This document shows, piece after piece, positions 1 to 9,715 of a stretch of 58,770 bases of DNA. Every line of letters starts with the position of its first letter. Position 1 is the stretch's first letter. The translations under genes and the position numbers were made by a program. Under the pieces are notes generated by a model, which ran no database searches, was not told the origin of the DNA, and was given only the letters and a program-made list of their open reading frames with translations. This DNA comes from Pelomyxa schiedti (taxonomy: Eukaryota > Evosea > Pelobiontida > Pelomyxidae), in assembly GCA_020536535.1 (NCBI GenBank), contig JAHLWZ010000762.1, forward strand, positions 1 through 58,770, written 5' to 3'.

Positions 1-395
1 TGTGCTGCTCTGCTCCGCTTTTCGTCAGGTTTGCACCCGCATTGTCTCCCCAGTATTTCCTCACTTCCAATCCCAGGCTTTTTTTTTTTCTTGTTCCCAC
101 ACTCAACTTGTGCTGAAATGGTATTCTGCATTTCCGGTGGGTATGTGACTCCTTCTTTTTTATTTGCTCTGGTCTCACAGATAATATTATTTAGGTGGCA
201 ACTTACTGGTTTTGGAGCAGAGACCTATCACCAATGTACTATCATACCCCCACTCAACAGGTACCAGGGATTTAAGAAGGAATGACGAATTGAGTGCCTG
301 GGGCTTCCACCTTTATGAGCTTTGTGGTGGCATCGCCAATCCACATAGGTGACCATCAAACATCAAAGCACCCAAGGGGCTCATTGCCACTGAGG
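1..395. other. upstream flank, no gene recognised
   Basis: Only short open stretches without recognisable protein character are visible here. It contains T-rich tracts and probably holds the upstream control region of the GTPase-kinase gene that begins around 396. No promoter element could be supported. Confidence 0.4.
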
Positions 396-3300
396 ATGAA
401 CCGGATTGCGGCGGAAGTACCCAGAAAAGTGAAAAACAGTGATGAGACGGTCTTTGCAAAAAAATACACGAAACCAACACTGGCTTCCGGTCGTCCGCTC
501 CAGCAGCCGGACGATTGCCGTCTCACGCCAGGTCGGCTGGCGCCGGCCTTTGGCCCCCCTCTTCCCGCCCCTCCTTTTCTTTATCATCCTGTTACGCGGG
601 TGCCCATGGGTGGAGGCGGAAGTGGTGGTCGCCCCCAGCAACAGCAACAGCAACAACAACAACAGCAGCAGCAGGCCTGTTGCGGTGTCCGGCAGGAACA
701 GAGAGCACTTCTTGACTTATGCCATAAACTGGGCATGCTATACTCCTCGATTTCATCTAACCCGCAGCTTGAGTGCATCTTGGTATTGCTTTTTCGCTCT
801 ACCGATTTTTTCTTTCTTCACTTATTAATGTACAGACCCCACACCTGATGACAGCCGATTTGAAAGCCATTGAAACCCAGGTTCGACACTGGACCTTCGA
901 GGTTTCCATTATTGGGAGAACAAATGCTGGGAAGTCCACACTGTTAAATGCTCTACTGCGGAAACAAGTACTTCCCTCCTCAGTGCAAGCGCAGACTGGG
1001 CCATGGCTACATATAAGGCATGATGAGTCCCCCAGAGAGCCGACGCTATCTCTAGATAGAGAACTAACACCACAGGAAGAGAAATTGGTGAAACAGGCCT
1101 TTAAGATTGAAGAGATTACTGTAACTGGGTGCTCCAAAATCACTCATCAGTTGCAGCAATTAAATGAAAACTTTCGAAATTGGAAACAAATACCAGATGT
1201 GTTCAACTCTGAGAAGCTTGTCTTACGATGCCCAATCCCTTGCTTCCAAGGGTTGTCGTCTAACACGACGTTTGAGTTTGTTGACACTGCTGGATTCCAC
1301 TGAGAACGGCTTATCCAATTACTCTTTGCGCCGCCTTCTATCAGAAACGTTGCCCCATTCTGCCATTGTTCTTTACCTCTTTGACTACACAGTATTAAAC
1401 GAACCTGGGGAAACGGAGTCTATCAGACAAATTATGAGCCAGCTAAGCAGAACAGTGGACAGCTCCCGAATTTTTCTGGCATTGAACAAAGCTGAGCCTG
1501 TGGCGCCCCTCGACCTCTCAGTTGCTGATGCCAAGCATCTGATTTGTGAAATAGTAAAACCACACTTGCAGTATGAGCCTGAAAAGGTTCTCCACTTGCA
1601 ATGCCTCAATGCATTCAAACGGTTCTGTTTCTTGGAGCAGAACCCCTATCCTAATTGGGTGCGGTTCCACAACAACACAATAAATAGTTATCTCACCCAA
1701 ACAACATTTTCAGGTAAAAGAGCAACTTGCACTGGAGTTTGGAGGAACAATCGGGCAGAAGAGACTTTTAGACAATCCAAATGAGCTCATGAGATATGTC
1801 CTGGCAGATCTTGAAGAACGGAGGGAGATATTCGGGCTCGAGGCCTTGGAGAGAGTGCTGCGCACTTACTATGGCAATCTATCAAAGGACCTCATCTTAA
1901 TGTCATTAAAGGGGATCCTGCAATTGGTTCATCGTGACCACCAGCGCGTTACCGCCATCCACTCACAGTTAAAGGCAATCAACTAAGTTATTTTGAGCAA
2001 TGCTGAGGCTATTGAGCACCAGCTGGACGATTTTCTCTCCAAAGTTACAGCATTGATTACCCAGCAAGAGGTGGAAATTACCAGGAAACTTGATGACAAC
2101 TTAAACACAATTTGCGAATACCTTCAAACCCACGATGTACCAAGTTTGTGTGGGGATAACTTTCTCGCATGTAACAATCAGACAAAACTTAAAAACCTCT
2201 TGCAAGAAGTTATTGCCAAGTATGCAGAGCTTATTGTGCTTCAGTTTCGAACCATTCAAGTAGATATGAAAGACTTTGCAGTCGAGCGCATCAATGAGCT
2301 TTCTCATTCTGCTTCGATTCAGGCAGACCTCGCTGCCAAGTACATCAATGAGAATATTTGCTCGAAAGCGGGCAGATCCGCATTTACACCCACTGACATA
2401 TCCAAACATGATCTTGTTCTTTCTGCAGACTCGTGGCAGGCTCTTTCCAAAGCTATGGTATCCCACAAAGACATAACTTTACAAATTACTGCCGATATTA
2501 GCGTGGAGAAAGTGTGTATGAGGAGCTGGTTTTACTGGTGTGGAAAATTGGCAAGTTCCACAACTAGAATTGATAGCGCAGCCAAAATGAGGGAGTTTCT
2601 TGTTTCGCAGCTGCAGAAAGTGAGGCAAAAGTTCCAAAACAGTTTTATAGATGCCCTTACAAAGTGGAAAGAGCACCTGATCCAGAAGAGTCGGGAACAT
2701 ATCAACATTTTTAGGGCGACAGCTCTGGTCAACACTTCTGAAGAAGTTGATGTTAAACTGGATGAATATGATCGGGCTTTTGAAACCCTTACCTTCCGGA
2801 TATGCACTGTCCTGCAGAAGAGGTTTGGACTCAACAACTGCATCCCAACTGATGTAAGCACACTATCAGAAGCTCTCCCCTCCCCTCCCAATCTCCTACC
2901 CCACACACCATTATTGTCTCGCAGAGACCTCAGATCTCCGTCGAAGTTTTCTGATCATCTCACTTGCCGTGGGCTACTTGGAACTGGAGGTACATCTCTG
3001 GTATTTGAAGTTGAATCCAAAGACTTTCCCGGCAAGAAGTTGGCCCTCAAAGCCACGCCGATGTGCCTGGAAGGAAGGACAACGGCGCAAACTGTGATGA
3101 AGACAAGGATCGGGCATGAGGTTCACATTCTCTCCCTTGTTGGAGAACACCCAAACATCATCCACCTGCTGTCTTCAGGGTGCGACTCTCTCGGAAAGGG
3201 CTTCCTCGATTATATTCTCTCAATAGCACAGTGGTTCAAAGATGAATTTGAACACTCCTCATCCATTTATCTCTCGCTCTACGAGAAGTATGACACGACC

Positions 3301-3863
3301 CTGGACTCTGTACCTCCTTCAGTGTTCACACTGAGCACCGCCATTTGTGCCTCCGGCAGTGTTGTCACGCACTCCGGCACCTGAAGTACCGGTTCATTGC
3401 CCACAGGTAATCTTCGGCCCGGTAACTCGAATTCTCACACAAAACACAGAGATATGAAGCTGGCAAACATCATGTTCAACATGAGTGACCGCTCTGTGAG
3501 GCTCATCGACTTTGGCTGTGCCGCCCAAGTCGCAAGCAACTGGGAATCCTCGTTTACGACGACCAACCCTGGGGGAACCCCCAGAGCCTCCCGCCGGAAT
3601 TACACCAAGCCATCAACACCAGGCGGACCGGGAGCCCGCTGATCATCAACTATGACAAGTGCGACCTGTATGCGCTCGCCATTGCGTTCTACAACCTTGT
3701 GGGGACCAACCCGGCAATGGAGTACCAGTCCAGCACCACGAGGCCTCCCCTCAAACCTCAGTTCTCGTGCCTTGGCGGCGTGCTGACCGGGATGTCACTG
3801 TGCAAGAAGGACGAGAGGTTGTCTGTGGATGACACCATCAGGTCATTAGCGACCCTGCTTTAG
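396..3863 (+). CDS. dynamin-like GTPase fused to a protein kinase, frame-disrupted
   Basis: Multi-domain signalling protein. Exon 1 (396-782) is low complexity with a polyQ run; an intron at 783-835 leads into a GTPase domain with P-loop GRTNAGKS, VLPSS downstream as in dynamin-like proteins, G3 DTAG and a G4-like NKAE. Introns at 659-713 past 1000 (that is 1659-1713) and 3407-3452 restore frame exactly; the second rebuilds AHRDMKLAN. A helical region follows, then a kinase from about 2950: glycine loop GTGGTS, HRDMKLAN, LIDFG, LPPE. Frame breaks without a good splice explanation lie near 1303 (just after DTAG), 3355 and 3541. A TAA at 1984 sits beside a CTAAG/T-rich/AG string and may be intronic. 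All catalytic motifs survive, which favours sequence indels or very recent decay. The start at 396 is the best-placed ATG; 315 is an in-frame alternative. The domain order resembles the gene at 47.2-53.2 kb but no vWA domain is seen. Confidence 0.7.
640..675 (+). repeat. CAA/CAG repeat encoding polyglutamine
   Basis: Alternating CAA and CAG codons give a run of about 13 glutamines in the N-terminal region of the GTPase-kinase gene. It lies in a low-complexity linker ahead of the GTPase domain. Confidence 0.85.
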
Positions 3864-4276
3864 AATGGAAGACCCAAAACATACGGCTGTGACATTATGT
3901 TCTTGCTACTGTGTGGTATCAAAACTTCAATTTATTTTCCTTTTTTGCAAAAAACCAAAAAAACCGAATCTAACGAAGATGATGCCCGCGACGTCATGAC
4001 GACAACGAGTACGGTGGTGAGAGCGACGACCACGGCGTGATACATAGCACATTACTGAAGCTATCTGGCCACAAGAGGGTATTTTGGGGACGGAGGCCGC
4101 TTCACGTGGGTTGTCAGACGGGCTACTTAAAGGTGTTGCTTCAAGTGAGTGATGTAAACTGCAAGGCTTTAATAGGCGACCTCACTTTGGCAATAACAAA
4201 CAGTGTGCTTTACTGTTTGGGGTGACGAAGGAGCATCGATGGAGAGCTGGAAATCTTGCTTCTTCAATAGAGCTCA
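3864..4276. other. intergenic, nothing recognised
   Basis: About 410 bases between the kinase stop and the next small ORF. It is A-rich just after the stop (possible 3' end) and otherwise unremarkable. Confidence 0.4.
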
Positions 4277-4405
4277 ATGGAGGATGAAGATGAACTGGCG
4301 AAGCGCGCTTCTTCAATTTCATCACTTCGGGAGAAGCACAAGCAGATTTTAGGGGAACACGACGTGCGACCGTTGAACATGCACCCGAACAAAAGAAAAA
4401 GATGA
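4277..4405 (+). CDS. small upstream ORF overlapping the next start (ATGA)
   Basis: An ATG at 4277 opens a 42-codon acidic-then-basic ORF (begins MEDEDELAKR, ends PNKRKR). Its TGA (4403-4405) overlaps the ATG at 4402 of the next ORF as ATGA. It may be a regulatory upstream ORF, or the true N-terminus of the following gene joined by a missing base, because the downstream gene shows other one-base frame changes close by. Function unknown. Confidence 0.35.
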   Translation: MEDEDELAKRASSISSLREKHKQILGEHDVRPLNMHPNKRKR

Positions 4406-5615
4406 CGACGGTCGACGCCCCGCACGCACGGCAGCAACTCCTCGCTCTGGCGATTGTGCGGCGCCTCGAGCCCCGCGCGCCACTTCGTCTGCCAGTCGGC
4501 GCTGGCCACTGGCGCCATTGTGGGACCTGTGCCTGCGCGACACCGAGGTCGTGTTCGGCTTCCTCGAGCTCCAGAAGGACAACCGCTGGGCCAGGTACTG
4601 CACGCTAGCCCTGTCGTCGGCCCTGTCGAGCGTCACGAGGGGCGCCAAGTTCCTCGGCTCGTGGAGCACGATGTTCGTGCGGCCGCACCCCGCCTGCCCG
4701 ATCGCGGTCGACCCGGCCCAAGCTGTCGTCTCCACCCTCGACCACGACGAGAAGTTCTCGCTGCTGAACATGGCGGCCCAGAGGTACCACCACGTCTTGC
4801 TGAGCGAGGTGAATGGCCGGCTGTACCATTATGGGAACTCGAGGTGGTGGGTGCACTGCCCCAGATCTGGCGACGCCATGTTCGTCGTCGACTTGATGTC
4901 ACAGCCAGAAGGGCTGCTGTACTACGACAAGCTGTTTCACCACACCAAGGTCGATCTTCCTCGTCAACTGGGGGAAGTCCTGGGCCTGATGGACGAGGAC
5001 ATCGAGTTCATGGGGATAAGCTTCAGCAAACTGAACCCTGACAAGGCAGTGGCGATGGCAATTGTGGGTGGCAGGTTTCCATTTCCAGTCCTTCTTCGGA
5101 TTGATGTCAGGAACACCCACTCGACTGGGAAACTTGAGCCTGTTTTGAGCCTGACAAAATGCCAGGTGGAGAGAAGATTCATATTGTCCACCCTTGTGAT
5201 GAGGAAAGCCAATGGTGACCACACATTTATCTGCCAATTTCCTGATGATGCAACTTCTGAGACTGTGTATGAAGTTGTAGAATGTGTGGGCACTTCAAAG
5301 CTAATCTCCGGCGATGTGCAGTGCTTGTTACAGTTGACAGCCTCCTTATTTTGTATCTTGAAAGCTGACCAGACTTTTGAGGTATGGGATTGCAGCAGCA
5401 TTGATGGGGGTGGGGCAAAACCACTGAGGGTCATTGTTCTGCAGCCCAGTGGTGCAAGCACTTTGTGCAACTCTCTTGCCATTGGGCAGTCTGGTTTCAT
5501 CTTCTTCAAGCAGAGGACAAAGAAGACTGTGGACTTGACTGATGTCACTGGAATCCGTATTGGTACCATCTTTTTCCAAAAAGAGTTTGATTACTTCACT
5601 GTCACCGCCTTCTGA
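4402..5615 (+). CDS. hypothetical protein, frame changes near its N-terminus
   Basis: I do not recognise a known domain. From 4518 to the TGA at 5613 there is one 365-codon open frame with varied, globular-looking composition (for example RWWVHCPRSGD and MGISFSKLNP). Upstream, the sense-looking protein moves through three frames: ARQQLLALA at 4402-4445, CGASSPARHFVCQ at 4460-4520, then WDLCLRDTEVVFGF. Two one-base differences near 4450 and 4525 would join them, and no intron fits so small a space. A short related N-terminal fragment (SQFIALACGAT) occurs at 32.45-32.73 kb, so this is a repeated family. The first part of the gene is very GC-rich. Probably a soluble protein with no signal peptide. 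Confidence 0.55.
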
Positions 5616-6723
5616 TGATAACATATCTTTGAGTTGGATAGCACAACAGAACGGCTTTCCTAAACTACGAAGCTATGCTCTTTGATTCCAACAAACAATC
5701 TCTAGAGGTGCCTTGCTCCAGTTTTGGATGAGACAACTGAGTCTGAGAGGACGCAATCATAAACCAAGGTTTGTTTTGTTTCCTAAGACAAGGGAACGTG
5801 CTACAGGCAATCGAGACTCTGAGTTTGATACATGCAAGCTAATGAAAAACGCAACACAGAAGACAAAAGAGAGTGAAAACTGCAAACTTCTCCATCCCCA
5901 GATAACAGCTACTACTGCAACAAACTCCCAATGCCAGCTCCACTATATATATATACTGGACAGTTGAATTTCACAGTGCGATTCCCTATTAAATTCAACT
6001 CTCTTTCACATAGCCTGTTGCCAACCACCTACTCTCCCATTTCCGGGATCTGCTCTACAATTATCAATACCTTCCATCCATGGATTTATACTTTACAACC
6101 ATTGTGCAAATTCTTGCCAGGTATTGTATGGCACTCTTCATTCCCATGATAATGGCACCGGAGGATGTATGCTGACTGTGCCAGAAATATTCTTCTGTGC
6201 TATCTTGCCAGTGGCTCGCATTTTGCCATGTCTATACCCAATGGCTTGCTGGGTAGTATTACTATTAATACTGAATGTAAATATGCATGCTCTCTCAAAG
6301 CCAGGATCCTGCTGGAACTGTACATTTTTGAGCACGATTCTGGTTTTGAGGGAAACAAAAAGCCTCAAATGGTTATCTGGCACACCTGCTGGTCGAAATG
6401 GTTACTGGACGTTGTATGCGGGACTTTCATAATTCCGTACTAATGCCCTTTTAAAAAGTATGGTGCCAGTGCACCGGAAATATCCGCTTCACTGCCGAGA
6501 ATATCACTGAGTAATCAAATTCTAGGCTAAACACATCATTGTAACAAACGACTCAGAGAAAGTACCAACATCTGTACCTGAATGCTCTGAGACATGGTGG
6601 AGGTTCTTCTCCAAGAAACATGCACTGGCTTAAAAGTGTATTCATTGGTATTTAAAAACTGTTTTTTCTCTAATTCCTTAATTATTAAAGAAAGGAAGCC
6701 CAAAACCTGTTTCTTTCACAGAG
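5616..6723. other. gene-poor stretch, possibly older transposon flank
   Basis: Only short ORFs without recognisable motifs. The right half leads into the transposase remnant and may hold its decayed N-terminal DNA-binding part, but I could not read a helix-turn-helix with confidence. Confidence 0.3.
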
Positions 6724-7468
6724 ATGATGGCTGAACACATCACCTTAATGCTTGCTGTATCTGCTAATGGAGAGAGTGTTCCACCACTAGTTATACTGCC
6801 TTTGAAGAACTTCTCCATTGGATCCTTGTGTCACTGAGTATATGGCATTTGCTGGGCAAGAGGCACAGGATGGATAACAGAGATTTTGGGTCAATGGGTA
6901 AAAACTGTTTTGGACCCATTCCTACAGAAGCAACAAGAAATATTACCCCCAGACCAACATCAAGCTCTGTTGATCCTAGATGGCCACTCATCACACAATT
7001 CCCCAGATTTATTACAGTGGCTTTTGGAAGAGGCTCACATGTGTTAATAAAGAATTTAAAACTCAGTTGAAAAAACAGTATTGGTTTCTCTTATTCAATC
7101 ATTAATAATGCAACTTGGATAGAAGTATTACTTGTCTAACCATCAAGTGAAAGACTCTTCTATTATGGGCCTGTTTTGCCTTAAAAGCAACATTATTACA
7201 GGATATCATTCAAGATGGCTGGAGGAGGTCTGGATTGTTTCCTCTCAACAGAGATGCTTGGAAACAGAAACCACAAGGGGTTCAAGAACCAACTACTTCA
7301 ACTTCAATCACAGTTCCACCACAAAAGACCCCAAAAATCAGAATCAGCAATGCTGTAATCACCCCAGAATTAATTACCCAATTGAGAGCTCAACAAAAAG
7401 CCCAACAGAAAAAGAAAGACCGACAGCCATCAAATTACCAGAACCCGACGGTACCGACTTGGTTTTAA
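6724..7468 (+). mobile_element. remnant of a pogo/Tc1-type DDE transposase
   Basis: Pieces of a DDE-superfamily transposase are readable in several frames. Near 6735-6830 the text HITLMLAVSANGES and PPLVILP matches the strand around the first catalytic region. Near 6870-7020 the text WVKTVLDPFLQKQ and LILDGHSSHNSPDLL matches the second Asp region of the DDE_1 fold, ending at a stop in HMC. Around 7235-7465 a tail with FPLNRDAWKQK followed by a basic, Gln-rich stretch looks like the C-terminus of pogo-like enzymes. Stops and frame changes separate the pieces, so the copy cannot be active. Terminal inverted repeats were not identified. Confidence 0.7.
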
Positions 7469-7798
7469 AATTAAAACAATCAACAGACCGGAACGCTGTC
7501 ATTTTCGTTCTCGTCGCTCAGGATCGGCGGTCTGGTGTTTTTTTTATTCAGCCAAGTCTTGGGTTTAAAATTCCGACTCGCTTTTTTTTTTCCGGGTTTT
7601 AGTTTTGTGTCTCGGTTTTTAAGGCTACTCTAAGTGCACTTGGGGATTTCCAACAGCGAGGGAAGTTGCCCTGTTTGGACCGGACTTCTTTCTATGGAGC
7701 CTCGTTGGAATTTGAATTGAAAGAAAAACAATAAGTGGGTGCCACTTTCTCCTCTGCTTAACTTGATCCACCAGGCCAACATCAGGGGATTTGCGACA
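7469..7798. other. intergenic, T-rich, no gene seen
   Basis: About 330 bases with several T tracts between the transposase fossil and the ATG at 7799. It is the likely upstream region of the next gene. Confidence 0.35.
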
Positions 7799-9715
7799 AT
7801 GGCCGACGACAAGATCCCGAGTGCGGATATGTTGTCCAGTGTACCGCCTAGTGTGTTTACGTCTGGGTTCGCACAACAACCACCGCAATTCGACATGCTC
7901 GCCAGCGTACCCGCGGTTATGTTGGCTAGTATTCCCCCGAAAGCGCCCGCTGAAATGCTGGCTAGTATCCCGCCGGCTAATATGTTGGCGAGTATCCCGC
8001 CGGCGGCTATGTTGGCGCCAGTTCTTCAGCCAACCTCGGGCCTTTATCCAGAGCCAACTCCGGGCTTCAATTCAGTTGGTCCGGAGCTTACACAAACGGA
8101 CTCCTCCGTCGAAGAATCCAAGCCACGAAGCAGCTTGACGCCATCGATGGCTTCTTTCATTGCTCCTTCGGCAATCCGCGAAGTTGGTAGCGCCCTGGGA
8201 AATTGGACTTCGGTTCCCGAACTCGCCCCAACAACACCGGCACCCACACTAAGCGAGACTACCGCGACTTCCGAACCACTGGCTATACCCGAGTCGGATC
8301 TGAGACAGCGGAAAATTGTTCCCCGAGTTTGTTTGGTGAAAACGACAGAAGAATGGAATGAGAGTGGTCAAGCAGCACTGCACGGTGAAGGAGGTGGTGG
8401 CATTGCCATCAGGAGCAACAACGTTGGGAAACAAGTGAGAAACCAGGAAATCACTGGAAAACAGCATCAGCTGCGTGGTACCCCACAACCATTCTAATAT
8501 AAAATCCTAACACTGTACACACATGGTGTTCAAAAGAAATCAGGGAACTGAATGCACGAATCACACAATTGGAGGATGATGAAAGAAAACGCAGTAAAGT
8601 TGAGCAACAAAGATTTGAAGAAATGAAACGATTCTATGAAGAGAGAGAAACTGACAACCAAAAGAGATTTCAAGAACTGCAACAACTCTGTTTGTGCTAT
8701 CCTCCTTTCGAGCTTTTCTTTTGTCTTTTTTCTTACACCGTTCTTCTCATGGCAGTTAATCAGGCGAAACAGAAATCAGAAGTGTGTGTTTATGTTTGTT
8801 TGATGTGTGCCTCATAATAATAATGATAATTTCTGATAACGCTATCCTCACAGATGGAACTCCAAAGGTTGCAAGAGAAAAACTTGTTGGTCCTGACAGC
8901 AAAGAACAAGGGTTTTATTTCTCTTTTTTTCACCTTCCAGAGATTGAACTCAATCCTCCCCCACCCCATTTCCCAAACAGAGCTCATGGAACTGGAGGCA
9001 CACATAACAACATTGGAGGAAGAAAGTGCAAATAACCTGAAGATATTTTGTGATGAAAGAGCACTTGAACAAAAAATATTTCGTGATCTCCAACACCGTA
9101 TGTGCCAGTCAACACACTCCCTTTCTCTTCACACACATAACACAATGGCAGACACAAATCACATGATGTCACATGTTGAACAAGGAGAAGGCGGCATGTG
9201 GTGCAACATTCTTCCTGAAAACAACAACTGCCAGCAGTTGCAACTCAGGATTGTGTTTGAGGATCAGCCCTCTTTTGATGAAATTGTGTGCGCCTTCTGT
9301 CCTCTTCAAATGGTATGTGACTGTGTTTGTGTTCCTCCCTTGAAGTAATTCCCCAATTTCTAGTTGTTTCTTGCTTGCTTGTTGTTTCTCACTGGTTGGC
9401 TGGTGCATGAACATAAACAAGCAAACCAACGAACGAACACAGGTTGTGAAGCTCATCATCTCAAGGAAGTTTGGAACAGAACCAGCTCAACAACTCATTT
9501 TCATTGTTGGTTCAGGAAACAACAACTCCGAGGAACTGCTGATGGATTCATCCATAACCTTGGATGACATTCAAAAACGACAACAAGGCAACAGCACAAG
9601 CAGAGCTGTTGTTCAAATCAAGGTTCGAATCAAATCAAGCATGACAATACAAGAGAAAGACCTGAAAGTTGTTTCCACACTTGGAGTTGGATCTTATGGA
9701 ACTGTTTTCAGGTGC
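7799..9715 (+). CDS. front part of a TKL-like kinase gene with MLAS(I/V)PP repeats, truncated
   Basis: The ATG at 7799 starts MADDKIPSADML, followed by tandem MLASVPA/MLASIPP units (7850-8020) and a Ser/Pro/Thr-rich region. An intron at 8478-8536 (phase 1) joins to coiled coil EIRELNARITQLEDDE. Further exons carry more coiled coil, then a small beta-rich module (QLRIVFEDQPSFDEIV, then KLIISRKFG) shared with the kinase genes at 23.0-26.5 kb. The last homologous exon reads DLKVVSTLGVGSYGTVFR, the kinase glycine loop, and similarity to the other kinase stops at about 9712. No VAIK lysine, HRD or DFG follows; the sequence turns directly into the SAM-caspase gene. As it stands it cannot encode a kinase. 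It may be expressed as a truncated coiled-coil protein or be a chimeric relic. Confidence 0.65.
7855..8025 (+). repeat. tandem MLAS(I/V)PP-coding repeats
   Basis: Four to five imperfect units coding for (D/E/N)MLAS(V/I)PP with short linkers, in the disordered N-terminus of the kinase-like gene. At DNA level the units share atgyt(g/c)gcyagyrt, so the array probably grew by local duplication. Confidence 0.8.

Noticed and set aside
1984-1986. In-frame TAA in the first GTPase-kinase gene as evidence for stop readthrough
   Set aside because: It lies in a string with CTAAG, a T-rich run and AG that looks like the 3' end of a short intron, so it is weaker evidence than the TGA at 48284.
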